DNA of 64,000 bases, from NCBI GenBank assembly GCA_014904985.1, contig MU129001.1, forward strand, positions 80,739-144,738, written 5' to 3'. Position 1 is the stretch's first letter. Every line of letters begins with the position of its first letter. Positions 1-10,981 of this stretch are shown here, in pieces. The DNA is from Hydnum rufescens UP504 (lineage: Eukaryota; Basidiomycota; Agaricomycetes; Cantharellales; Hydnaceae). A program made the translations under genes and the position numbers. A model generated the notes under the pieces. It had not been told where the DNA came from. It did not search any database and saw nothing but the letters and a program-made list of their open reading frames with translations.

Positions 1-498
1 GATTATCTCGGTGCGTTGGAGATTACTTGCTCTCTGTTCTTGAGTGGTTGTTTAGTTCCGTACAATTCCCAGACGAGGCGTTTACCTCTGAAAATTGGAT
101 TGTAAGCATGTATCATCGTGGTCATTTCATCTTTCCCTCATTTTTCTCTCTGTTTAGGTTCGCATATATCAAGTCAAGAAAGAAGACAATTTGGGGCGAG
201 AGTTGCGAGGTGCGAACGCGTTCGCGGCGGGAAAAAAACGTAAGCGGGTCCGGCCATCGTCCAAACGTCGCACTGCAGCAGTGTAAATACTCTATGAAAG
301 AGTGGAATACACGCTTCATTGAGCTCATCAGCCCAGGGGTGGTAATCCATGCTCATCAGTTTTCATTTTGAGGTTGACCTGTCTGAGCGCGACAGTATCT
401 TGATTGTAGATGGGAGATAGCCTTCTTCGAGAGATGAGGCTGCTAATCCCATCTGGCACCAATTGGTCTAATGGTCTCGTGTACATAAGAGACAAAGC
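1..498. other. no supported gene
   Basis: Short open frames run both ways here, but none has a recognisable domain, a good start context or splice signals that join frames. It lies beyond the 3' end of the kinase pseudogene that follows. Confidence 0.5.
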
Positions 499-1905
499 CT
501 AGAATCGATCCAACGTATCAAACCACGGATGCCGTACCACTTCCGCTATAGAGATCCTGTCCTCGGGACGGTACCTGAGCATCTTCGCCAAGAGATCTGC
601 CAAGAGTTCAATCTCTGCTTCATCGAGCCGCGTTCCTGTCTTCTCGATCATCCTCCCCCCGTCAACGTCTGGGACATCGTCCTGTTCCCCAATCTCGCGC
701 AACTTTTGGTGAAGCGAGCTCTTGAGCACAGGGAGCAGGACTCCCTCTTTTCTTTGTTCCTCTGCAGGTCTTCGGTTCTCCTGTCTCATCGTCGAACCAT
801 GACTGCCGGGCCTCCCACGAGCTCCACCATGGTTCTGGCAACTTACCCAGCACTTCAACGATCTGTTTGAGGATGAGGGTATCGCTGCCGAGGAATGGAT
901 CAAAGAGTGGGGATCCGGCTCGGATTTCAAAGATTGTGCATCCCAAAGCCCAGATGTCGGAAGGGAAGCTCGTCCGGGATTCAAAAAATGCTTCTGGAGA
1001 GAGGTAGTGGAGCGGAGTGGCGGGTGCATAGTTAGGCGGTGGATGATCTGCGAAGAAAGATTGACCAAAATCGATGAGAACGATGTCCTCCTTGAGTAGT
1101 GAGGGGGAGGAGAGACGAGTCATATCTATAGGAGCGACGACTTGCGAGGGCGCAAAAGGACCCGCTGGAGATCCGTCACGATTGACTACGTCTTCCATTT
1201 CCGGACTACCTAAGATGTGGTAGACGTCACCAGTTGACCACTGACGGAGCTCATCTGATAATTGAAAAAGGATGTTCGATGACGTTAAATCTGTGCAAAT
1301 GTTGAGGTAAACACAATTAGGACGCCACCGATTCATCGGAGTCAGATTGACAAGTCAAACCTCCATGAATAATTCCCCTACCATGCAAGAGCTCTACGGC
1401 AGTGGTTACCTGCCTTGCCACCTTTCTTGCCAGGTCTCCCAGAAGTCTCCTGCTACCGACACTCTCCCTGGAGATTCCGCCATAGAGAGAACACTGGGAC
1501 CAGCAAGTTGAGAGATTAAACAGAGGTGTGTCCCGTTTGGACCCTCGAGTGTGAAATGGTCCAAAATGAGGCGAAGGTTCGCTTTTCCTGGATGATGAAT
1601 GATATGAGAGAACTTGTTGACTTCTTGTGGGATGTACAAGTCTGAAATCTCAGCCCTGAGCTTGGATGACTGTTCGGCAGACATAACTTTTAAAGCCACA
1701 GGGCCTTTGAAACGCTCGCGTAGAGATTGGGCAAGCCAGACTGTGGATGAACCCCGAACCCCAGTTTATGCAGGACTTTGTATCGACCGCTACCGATAAC
1801 GTCTCCGATTGACACGGGATGAAGTCCCCGAGGCGGTACATCTCAAGATCCTCTGTATCATCAAGTCGAAAGTAGTAACTATCGTTGAGCAGTCGAAGGC
1901 CTCAT
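499..1905 (-). pseudogene. SRPK-like Ser/Thr protein kinase, frame-broken
   Basis: Kinase of the fungal SRPK-like type. Read from high to low coordinate it shows the N-terminal lead with a GRYKVLHKLG glycine-loop region (about 1780), VALKVM with the ATP lysine (about 1695), IPQEVNKFSHI, then IIHG joined to DLTSSNIL across a clean 70-base intron (1291-1360), YHILGSPEMEDVV, DFGQSF, SDIWALGCTIFEI and a C-terminal HPWFDTLDRF before the stop. The frame changes without a splice signal near 1830, 1758, 1455 and 790. No in-frame stop interrupts the individual pieces. The HRD aspartate region reads HGDLTSSN, usual for this family. Either a young pseudogene or a gene damaged by sequence indels. The start was not found; the upper boundary is approximate. 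Confidence 0.75.
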
Positions 1906-2859
1906 CCGTGCGCGTAGGTGCCGGAATTGGGTGAAAAAGGCGTTCGGTCGGGCGAACATGCAAGGCATGGGCGTCAACACGGAAGGAGATGAGATTCCAT
2001 TGCTGTTGTTCGAGGGTCCAAAGGAGGCAAGGGGACTCGAGTCGGTAGTCCGAGTCGCCAGAAGTCGCTGTCACTCACAAGTCGTGAAGAGCGAGAGACC
2101 TGAAGGCGAATCAAGTCCTGGCAATGCTGCAAGGTGAAATTTCCATACAAGGTGAATGCGGAAAATACCGGCGACATCCACACGCTTGTGACAGGTGCTT
2201 GCGACTTCAAGTCGCAGAGTCGCGAGAACACCCTTTGCCTGGTCACTGGCCAATCCCTAAGATGGTTTCTTTGGAAACCCTACATGAGGTCTTTTTACGC
2301 CCTCGGCCCCCGAAGCTTCCCTATGTAGTCACTCAGATTCAGGCTCCAGCAAGGCACGTTTCGAATGGGAGGCGTCCCTGTGCTGGCAGGGGTCGTCAGA
2401 TAACGGAAATGACTGAACACCCCTTCTGACCGAGTTGCCATTGCCACATGTCCGCCCCAGGTACCTTAGCGATGTTTTTGTTCTACCCTATGTCGCCCTC
2501 GGTATCACTCAGCTCTAGAACATCTGCATTATCAGTATCGCCCAGACAATGTCTGGACGGAGTCGACGTGAATCGATGGGCACCCGAGGTCTCTGTCCAG
2601 TTCACACCGCGTCTAGCTCTAGACTCCGAAGGGGGATTAATTGACATTCCGCATATATGGTCAACCAAGGCTTCGCTGAGAAATACTCTAGGAAGTAAGC
2701 TCCGAACATTTTCTGCGCGTTTTGTACTGTCTGATTAACACATCGCATCTGAGGTCTAATTTTGTGTCGAAAATGATATTGACGAGTTTCGATTGCACGA
2801 AATGCACTGTACTGACCGTTCGTCGAGGATCGATTTGTGGTTCCTGGGTCGACGCGCAG
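1906..2859. other. no supported gene
   Basis: Several 60-100 codon open frames overlap on both strands, but none carries a recognisable motif. The 5' end of the kinase pseudogene may reach a little way in at the low-coordinate side. Nothing else is visible. Confidence 0.45.
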
Positions 2860-3435
2860 CAGTGCCGAAGTGCTCATCTACGTCGATACCGCCCAAGCAA
2901 TGGCTGCGGGCCAGGTCTTTCGTTCCACTAATGGTGTCATACTTACTGAAGGGGACGAGCGCGGTTTTATCCCCCAGAATGCTTTGCTTGCATAGACTTC
3001 AAAGTTGAAGACAGAGAAAGCACGGAGTATCCGCACCAAATCAGGAGTAATCGGCTACCATTGGTTGTAATGAGGCAGCGTATGCAGTCTATGATTATGA
3101 TGTGGATGGTCCGCGAAGTCGCACCTCAGCCGCCCTCGCTCTCCGCTCGCGTTCAATCTTGGCTTGCATCTCGGGACTTTTCGCTCCCACGCCTGGATTG
3201 TTCAACGTCCCACTTGGTATCGAGCCTGTTGCCCCTCCCAATCTCTGGGCCCGTCTTCTTGAGCAACGTCGCTTGGCTGCTTCTGCTGCAGCCAGCCTCT
3301 CCTCTTCAACCAGCGCTTCTGCCTCAGCTCTGGCTTTGGCCTCATCTCCCTTTCTTTCATGTGCTCCTTGAGCCCCTTCTTCCTTATGCCTTTCTTCCGC
3401 TAGTCAGTCTCTTCCATTTCGGGACTGAGCACCTT
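2860..3435. pseudogene. diverged copy of the convergent TPT1 and VMS1 3' ends
   Basis: On + this reads the last exon of a Tpt1 2'-phosphotransferase (AEVLIYVDTAQAMAAG, then a FRSTNGVILTEGDERGF-type tail). On - it reads the 3' end of VMS1 with the RRARAAE VCP-interacting motif. The same block, in the opposite orientation and with intact genes, is at about 61500-62085. Similarity runs through both coding ends and the short spacer between them, so the unit was copied as DNA and not through mRNA. The Tpt1 reading stops early and the VMS1 reading has an in-frame stop near 3400, so neither is functional. No other exon of either gene lies nearby. Confidence 0.85.
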
Positions 3436-3990
3436 GTCCACCTGCCAGCGGATGACAACCAATAAAGTTGAAATCGACCGACGAGACAAGAAGTCGTGTC
3501 CGCGATCCGTTTCGTGATCCTATGTAGTATGGTGGGAGTGGACAATCCCTGGGCGATAGTGAGAAAGCGAAGATGGCTGCAGTGGGATTCGGAATGTCAA
3601 CAAATACGGAAGATCGTATTGCATTACCAAGCCTGCAGCCCTCTTGATTATTTGCTCCATAATTCTGTGCTCACTACTTGGAGTATAGCAGAAGACGCTG
3701 GCGGGAAAAGTGATTACTGTCTTATTTCGACCAAAGTTCTGTCATGCATCACAGGGACTTTTTCTGACCCCCCGAAACGCCCTCAGAGCCTTATCCAGAT
3801 CGGATTTTCTGAAAATAGATTTCCTTATCAATGAACCTACATTGAAATGGGATGTCAGTTGACGGATGCATCACCTGAATTACACATCCACTTACCCCCA
3901 GACAGCTTGATCCCAACCTCTGCATGGGGCCCGTTGAGAATCACGTTGACCTGTCATCGACCGAGCAATTTTGCCCTCCCTCTGACTCTA
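3436..3990. other. no supported gene
   Basis: A 112-codon open frame (3496-3834, +) has no recognisable motif and no splice context. The stretch separates the TPT1/VMS1 remnant from the membrane-protein cluster. Confidence 0.45.
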
Positions 3991-4870
3991 TGAACCCCTG
4001 CCTCCGCCCTCCAACAGGTTCCTTCAGAGGACCTCAGCGATCTACGCCTGTATATTCTTCCTCTCTTGTCTTGTCTTCCTCAATCTTGCAATTTTTCTGC
4101 TTCAGGCCACACATTTCTTCGAGAAACATCTCTTCGACATACGCAAGATTAGCACTGTCTCTGTGATAGCCTCAATTACCACGCAAGCATGCACCGTTAT
4201 CATTGTCATCACACTCTCCTACGCCATGCAACTTGTGGCTTCCGACACCATTGTTCGGCGAAGTAAGTACGGTCTTTCGATGAGTCCTTTGCGAAAGATT
4301 CAGTCTAATATCAAATAAGGCCAATCGCTTGCAGCATTGCATGGCAATTTGGCCGCTTGGCGCGGGCTGGGTTCCTCTATACTTGCATTGTGGAGAAGCC
4401 AGGATCTTGATGTCCACTCCCAGCTCCACATTTTTCTGGCTTTTGCATTTTTTGGAGCAGTGTCGGTTCTGCACATTGTCATGCCATCAGTCATCACCAT
4501 TGGAACCTTCAATTCCCATCAAAACATTTCCCTAGAAGTCTCCACAGTGCTTAACATCACCAAGCGCATGTGGTCTTATGCATCAGAAACATCTGAAGAC
4601 CCCTTTGCTGTTATACCTTATCTATTGCCCCAACTTGGTACCAGTACCAATCCCACTGTTGGGCTACCACCAGGTGTCAATGGGTCGTAAGTGCTGTTGA
4701 TCCCACAAAAATGTGCCAAGTAATAAACTGAGCCAAACATTACAGTGTGCTATTCAGCACTCTCTTCAGCCCCCCCCATCCATTATGGCTCAGGATATTG
4801 TCTTTTGGGACCCATATGCCCATGACCTTTCTGTCAGGATCAAATTGACATTTGCTTCCGCCTAAGGACT
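3991..4870 (+). pseudogene. membrane-protein family copy A, N-terminal part
   Basis: Encodes a first hydrophobic span (IFFLSCLVFLNLAIFLLQA), then HFFEKHLFDIRKI, a second span and, after an intron near 4265-4333, QSLAALHGNLAAWRGLG, a third span (IFLAFAFFGAVSVLHI) and the start of an extracellular part with N-glycosylation sites. A second intron (donor 4688) leads to VLFSTLF. The pattern matches copy C at 7170 (QTVAALHDTLGSWLG, FLALAFFVSISFLHI). One frame change lies in the first span near 4055 and another in a run of C near 4770, after which DPYAHDLSVR is readable before a stop. The ectodomain is then missing. The function of this fungal family is not known to me. Confidence 0.6.
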
Positions 4871-4894
4871 TACCCGTCAGAGTATCATTCTTCA

Positions 4895-5284
4895 TTGACT
4901 CTATCATATGGCGCCTACTTCCTCAAATGCTCTTGTCTCCTCTCTCCCTCCATTCACTACGGGGTTATTGTCATCCTTGCCATTATTGGCATTTCTCTTA
5001 TTATTATCGCCCTTGTTCTATCAGGCCTTGGCCAGCGGGCTATGGGCTGGGTAGTCAACCAGTGGCAGCATTGGCGCCCTTGTCAGCACCTGTCGTTCCC
5101 TCGCTCCCCACATGAGTCCATGGAGTTGCCAATCCAGACTCCCCCTCCTCCTCCTCTACCCCCAGTCCCTGAATCCACATCACCTGTCCCAATCCATACT
5201 CCATCCACGTCATTACGGTCATTTGACACTTTGGACACCTTTGGAGTACCCAGGCGTACACTGCCTTGGAAGTACATACGCTAA
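4895..5284 (+). pseudogene. single-span tail resembling the family's C-terminus
   Basis: An open segment with one strong membrane span (VIVILAIIGISLIIIALVL) followed by a Pro/Ser-rich cytosolic tail containing a run of seven prolines and ending PWKYIR, then a stop. It sits just after copy A, where the ectodomain should be, so it may be the last exon of copy A after an internal deletion, or sequence brought in with the following segment. No start codon of its own is convincing. Confidence 0.4.
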
Positions 5285-5650
5285 GGGGGATACATATGGA
5301 AGTTGGGGCATAGCCATGTGGAGGTGCGCACAGGATTCATAACACGGCTGCATCAGCTTAGTGAGGCTTAGTGATGGTGGCTGTGGAGGCTGACTGATGG
5401 GCTGTGGAGCCAGCATTCTAGGAGGATCCAGAAGGTTATGGAAGACGGCGGAAGGCTCTGGAAGGTTGGAGGCTGTGTGCAGGAAATAGTATTTATAGCC
5501 CTTCGCAGTTGGGGGATCACCAGTTTTGATCTCTCAGGATTCCCACTGCGATAGGTGCGAGACTTGTGTGTCCCTTGTTGTGTGGTGTATACTCAGGATT
5601 CCCACTGCGATAGCGTGTGGTTAATTAATCTCTTTCCTCTTTCTGTTTGT
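5285..5650 (+). repeat. LTR-like insert remnant with a direct repeat
   Basis: A non-coding block lying between the two halves of a membrane-protein gene. It has a purine run right after the upstream stop (5284-5290), a TATTTATAG-type TATA sequence near 5490 and a perfect 22-base direct repeat at 5533-5554 and 5592-5613 (starting CTCAGGATTCCC). TATA plus short repeats downstream resembles a solo LTR, but no TG..CA ends or target duplication could be fixed. Confidence 0.3.
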
Positions 5651-6864
5651 GGCTTCGACGGCAGTGTCGCCCTGACACTTTCTGTCCAATGTGGTATCAT
5701 TCCTTGGGTATCAGGCAACTCATTCAATGTTTCCTATGCAGAGCCTGGTATGCTCCCTTAATATTGATCAATCTGCTCATCTAGTATCTCATCCCCAGAT
5801 TTAGAGAATGAAACAACACTCATTTTTTCCCAAGATGTTGGCTTTGAAGAAACTCCAGGGAATATGCAATGGTTCTCTTCTGAGGTCAACATCCCTATGA
5901 GTAGTGGCTTTTTTGCACTTGGGGGAAAGAAGCAATCAATCAGTGCCCATCCTGCATTCTGGTGTATGTTATCTGACCAATATGAAAAGCCTGTTTCTCA
6001 TTCTCCTTTCCCATTTTAGTCAATGACATTCTCTTGGATATTCAGCCTGGGTTTGCCAACTTTGAAAATGCATCCATAATGGCTTTTGCCTACATATCAA
6101 CTCAAAATGACAGTCTAAAGCTCAATCCTTCAGTTGGCTTTGTACCACCAGTGGAATCTGTCCTCCAAACTCAGACTTGGAGCTTTGCAAATAATGGTAC
6201 CACAAGTAAGTTGCCTTCAGAAAAGGAAGTACTGCTTCTCACACCTGTCAATTCAGATGCATTTCATGAAGATGTGGTGGTGACATTCTATATCTGGCCC
6301 ATTGGGTGTTCAATGTCCTATCAGAACATCACTGCTGAAGTTCGGGGTGACAATGTTCTGCTGCAGAAGAGCTCACCCCCAGTACCAACTCCCAATCCTA
6401 CTCCATTTATTCAGTCAAAACCAACTGAGGACCCCTGGATGGCTGACTGGGCTTTCTTTTTTTCCTTTCTCTATCATGATCAGTCCTCCCATGGGCAGAC
6501 CTTCACATCATCATCACAATTCTTCACATCCTTCCAACTTCAGTTGTTCTCTGGGCTCAATAGCACCAATGACAGCTTGGCCCTTCTTGGTGAACGGCTT
6601 ACAACTGCATCATCCTTGTCCTATGCTGTATTTCTCCAGTTTCGGCGCACTTCCTTTGCCACACTCCTCCCCCAACTCCAATGGAGTCCTGTTGTTGCTT
6701 CAAGCCCCTGCCTTGGCATCCTCCATTGCTGCTGGCCTAGTTGTGGAGACTCTTCCCCTCATAATTGGCATTTTTATGTGTTCTATTCTCATATTTGTCT
6801 TCATTGCAGCTACAAGACAGTCTAAATCCTCTGATAACTCCTATCCAAGATGGTCAAGTGCTTA
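5650..6864 (+). pseudogene. membrane-protein family copy B, ectodomain and C-terminus
   Basis: Begins abruptly at a point that corresponds to copy C residues TVVQCGS (here LSVQCGI) and runs through the ectodomain: GGKKQSISAHPAF (copy C: GGKKESMNAPPN), IMAFAYIS, VTFYIWPIGCS (copy C: VTFYIWPILCS), then a membrane span (ETLPLIIGIFMCSILIFVFI) and a short tail. Introns are visible near 5747-5799 and 5966-6018. The frame changes near 6700 before the last span. There is no N-terminal half; that half is the one left at 3991-4870, so A and B may be one gene split by the 4870-5650 segment. Confidence 0.6.
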
Positions 6865-7169
6865 ACCTGCTATACCTGTTCCATCACCTGTCTCTTCCTA
6901 TCATGATGGATGGAAATAGAGACCTCCAAAGAACTCATGCAGTGGGCACTCAAGTGATGTAAGATCATTTTTAATGACATCATATCATAGGTCCCTGTTG
7001 ACTATACATTTGTAGATATGGGGGTCACACCCTTGATATTGATCCCACCCAGAAACAACAGACTTCAGCAAGTCCTCTCATCACATTAGTAAGCATATTG
7101 TGTATCTTGGGTCTTTGAGATGATCTTCATGAACATATCCAGGATACTGCTGATTCTGGACAGGAGCAT
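6865..7169. other. spacer between membrane-protein copies
   Basis: About 300 bases with no confident coding segment. It could hold a small 5' exon or leader of copy C, since copy C has no in-frame ATG before 7248. Confidence 0.4.
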
Positions 7170-10100
7170 TTGTCAAACACATCCAATTGGAGTTCATCAC
7201 CAGCTGGACTGGATCAACTTTCCCAAAGTGGTCAATCTCCCCAAAGAATGCCTTGGCTCTTCACTGGTCTCCGGCCATATCTCATCATATACATAATCAT
7301 GGCTGTGTTTCTTGCCTCCTTCTATTTGATCTTAATTGTGCTGTGGTCTACCCATGTGTTTGACCACAGCTTCTTTGATATCAAAAGATTAGGTCAGGTG
7401 AACCAGTTTGTATCAGTCCTAAGCCAAGCATGGGCAGTGGGCACCATTTCTGTGATTACCTTCACAGTACAGGCAATTGCATCAGACCTGGCAATTCAGC
7501 AATGTTTGTCTAATTTTTTTTACACATATCTGGTGTGATGACTCATCTGATTTGAATGCTAAGATCAAACTGTTGCTGCCCTCCATGATACTTTGGGTAG
7601 TTGGCTTGGCATAATTCATCCAGTGGTGGCCCTCTTCCAAAACCAAGATCACCTCCAAACACAACTTAAACTTTTCCTGGCACTTGCATTCTTTGTCAGC
7701 ATTTCCTTCCTTCACATTTCAACACCCTCAGTCATCACAGTTCATGCTATCAATGCAACACTGCCATTTAATTCATCAGTCATCAAAATGCCTGGGATTT
7801 GGCACACATTGGCCCATCAATTGAGGTGCAAAATAATTTGACTCCTGCCATAGGACCAATTCCATTCTTGTGGGATCAGAGGAATTTTAGCATAGGTCTT
7901 CCCATGGGCTATAATGGAGTGTAAGTCCACAAGGATCACTCAAGCAATCATGGCTCCAGTTAACCAACACCCCCACTTTGTTGGATTTTATTTCTAGGAC
8001 TTTGTTCAGCACATTAGAAAGACCAACACAGGGCAATGTTCTCTTTGAGGACCCATATGCTCAGAGGACAGTGGTTCAATGTGGATCAGTCTCAAATTCA
8101 TCTCTCAATATCAACATCACATACCAACTTGGTATTTTAATTCTAAATTTCTCAAATTCTGAATGACTAACATACTGTTTCAGTGGATTTGATTACAATA
8201 GACCTTCAGCTGGGGTTCCTTCTATCTCATACCATAACTATGAGGTATTCAACCAATGGTGCAAGATCAGCTGTAAATGGTGTTGCTTTTGGTGGAAAAA
8301 AGGAATCTATGAATGCACCACCTAATTGTGGCAGTAAGTCTGTGCAATGAATACTCAGCCAACCTTGTAGCTAACAGTTTTATAGTGCCTGATCTGTTAT
8401 TGTATCTTCCTCATAATCAATCTGATGCAGACCCTCAATCATATAACATGGGTACAATTGCCCTTGCCTATATCTCCCTCCGCCCAGATGCATTTCAGTT
8501 GAATGCTCTTGGTGGAGACATTCCATTTGTGGTTAACAGTCAGCAATTCCAAGTCCACAGTTGGCTGGGAAACTCTACTTCAGGTGAGTTCAGCAATGTG
8601 TCACATGTACAAAGTCATACTCAATAACAGCGGCGGGGCCAATAGAACTGCCAGTGGAGCCACTGAATGTTACATTCTATATCTGGCCCATTCTTTGCTC
8701 TCTTTCTGTCCATAATGTGAATGCTTGGGTCCACTCTAATGGTGACACCCGACTCGAAAGGACAAATTTCAATATGACCTTGGCAAATTCAACAACACCA
8801 CTCATTAAACCAATGGTCCCATCCGACCCAATGGTGACTTCATGGTCATACATTGTAGATCTACTGTTCGCCAAGCAACTTGATGGACGGAGTGGCGAAG
8901 ACTTGTATTTGGGAACACCCCCGTGGCTTGAACAGAGTCTCAATCAGACCTGGTCCTTGACAGGACTAGAAGATTGGCTCAGCAACTTTGCTGCCTTCTA
9001 TTACTCCTTCCTAGTCCAGCACTGGCGAACCAATGGTGATTCCACCCACTCACAATGGTGGAGCGAGGCAACGGGGTCCGTCGTGGGGACTCAACTGGTG
9101 CTCTATGGCCGACTGGATCTCAATCTCTCCCAATTGATTCTGGCTGCATCTGTTTTATCGCCATGATAATTGCGTCCGCAGTATCGATGCTCGGTCTTCG
9201 AATTCAACCAGGAGCTGTGATGGATGGCAGCGTAATGGATATGATCTTCCTTCTCCGTGGATCATCCCTCCCTGGGATAATCGCCGGGGACGATGATGAA
9301 GATCTGGGAAGAGATGGCCGGCGGCGTCGCGCAGAACGTACAATGGTCATGTGAGCACTCGATATCACCGCCATCTCTCGCTCTAAGATCTGAATATTCC
9401 CTGCTCAGGTACAAAAATTCGACTCTCGATGTTCCAGAGCGGTTCGACTCTGAGGCCCACGAGAAGACAGGTCGATTGATTCCCAGTCCTTCAGATCACG
9501 TCTGATTCACTGATGTTTCTTTGGTATTCCGCCGTAGGCTTGCAAAGTTCGCTACGGATGATAACACCGCCAGAGGAACTGGACTTCATCAATTCTGGGG
9601 ATCACGAGACCACAGGTCAACCGATTTTCCAATCTTTCAATCATATTTGCCTGACTTGCCGATATTACTTCGGTATTCAGCTGTCAGACTTGCAAAATTC
9701 GATGCGGACGATAACATTGGCAGAGCGGCTAGAAGATGAACCTCTCCTATCAATTCTGAGGGCCGCGGGACGACAGGTTGGTTGAATCGTGATTTTCCAT
9801 GCCGTGTTCGCTAGACTCGCTGATATTGCTTTGGTATTCCGCCGTAGGCTCGCAAAGTCCGCTGCGGACGATACCACCACCAGAGCACTGAGAAGTCTCT
9901 TTTTCAATTCTGAGCATCACGAGACCACAGATCAATCGATTTCCAGATCTTTCCCCCCATATTCACCTGACTCGCCGATATGGCTTCGCTATTGGGCTGT
10001 AGACTCGCAAAATTCGATGCAGACGATAGCCTTGCTAGAGCAACCAGAAGATGAGCATCTCCCTATGAATTCTGAGGACGGTAGGACTACAGGTTGATTG

Positions 10101-10221
10101 AGTCCTAATTTTCCATCCCATGTCCACCAGAATCGCTGATGTCATTTTGATATTCCGCGTATTAGGCTTGCAAAGTCCGGTGGGGAAGACTTCTTCAGGC
10201 AACAGCGTGCGCTCCGAATAG
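7170..10221 (+). pseudogene. membrane-protein family copy C with an exon-array tail
   Basis: The most complete copy. The N-terminus (first in-frame ATG at 7248) has two spans (YLIIYIIMAVFLASFYLIL and a second at about 7430), then QTVAALHDTLGSWLG, a third span, a glycosylated ectodomain (DPYAQRTVVQC, GGKKESMNAPPN, VTFYIWPILCS), a final span (MIIASAVSMLG) and an acidic/arginine cytosolic tail. Introns: donor 7921; about 8112-8184; about 8334-8370; donor 8582. After the tail come the repeated exons at 9409-10221, ending at TAG 10219-10221. The frame changes near 7805 and 9145, and two array exons are out of frame, so the locus is probably dead or mis-sequenced. The function of the family is unknown to me. 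Confidence 0.6.
9409..10221 (+). repeat. tandem array of exon+intron units (~155 bases each)
   Basis: Five introns and six exon-like blocks repeat head to tail. Exon blocks: 9409-9470, 9538-9615, 9688-9776, 9848-9930, 10003-10092, 10166-10221. Intron blocks: 9471-9537, 9616-9687, 9777-9847, 9931-10002, 10093-10165 (67-73 bases). Four of five introns keep GT..AG; the fourth starts AT. Blocks start with LQ(N/S)S and end in (E/D)xxTTG, with the intron after the first base of the Gly codon (phase 1). Block three is 89 and block four 83 bases, so the frame is lost there, and block four has a TGA. Blocks alternate between two subtypes. Confidence 0.8.
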
Positions 10222-10981
10222 ACCTCGGGGGATCGTATCCCTCATTTGTCTTTTTATAAAGAGAGACTAAGACCATTTCTACCTGCTCTAAAAGATGTGC
10301 TCCTGATCCCTGTTGGAAGTCAGCAGGATGCGGAACGTCTGGACTTATCACTCGGGTCATTATTATTTCTTTCGCTTGCCTATCAAGGTTCGCGACCTTA
10401 CCGGGCTGTATATGTTTTCGTTCTCTCGTGTTATCTGCCCCTCAGTTCTTTTGATAAAGACTGAGGTTAGCATCTTTTCATCCCTCCGAGTTCTATAGTA
10501 TAACTGACTTGGACATTAGATAGTATTTCCTGTTCTAGGTACTATCTGCGAATGTACAGTTCTTTTTGATAAAGATTGAGGCAGTATTGGCCTCGCTGTT
10601 GGGGCTCCGCGCCGCCCAGTATCGATAGTAGTTTTACTAATAGAAGCAAGCCTTTCAGGGCCATTTCCTCCCTTGAGCGCTGCAAGCCTCCAACCTCATC
10701 CGGAAGGACAAGGACTGGTGATGCTGCCTCACTCACGCCATGACCAGCCACAAGTTTCGCAGCCTTGTTTGGAGCCATGCTCTATATAGGCTGAGCTTCC
10801 CTATCCTTGAAAACCTTTTCCATCTTACATACTCCCCGATCTCGTATAATTGAGGGCGGGCATTGAATCTGATTATAACTACCACATCACCTTGAACACT
10901 GATGACTCTTGATTTACTACGTTGGATCCCAGCTTCGAGACATTAATATTAGGAGTGCGGTTCCAGTCCGAGCGATTAGAT
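10222..10981. other. no supported gene
   Basis: Contains only short open frames, including a 78-codon ATG frame on - (10542-10778) with a TATATAG only a few bases before its ATG, too close to serve as its TATA box. Nothing else was recognised. Confidence 0.45.

Noticed and set aside
27..371. 114-codon open frame near the left end
   Set aside because: No motif, no splice signals, composition like non-coding sequence.
3061..3465. 134-codon + frame over the duplicated block
   Set aside because: It is the antisense reading of the VMS1 coiled coil; the same shadow frame exists opposite the intact VMS1 gene.
10542..10778. 78-codon ATG frame on - with a nearby TATATAG
   Set aside because: The TATA-like word is only a few bases before the ATG, too close for a promoter, and the protein matches nothing I know.
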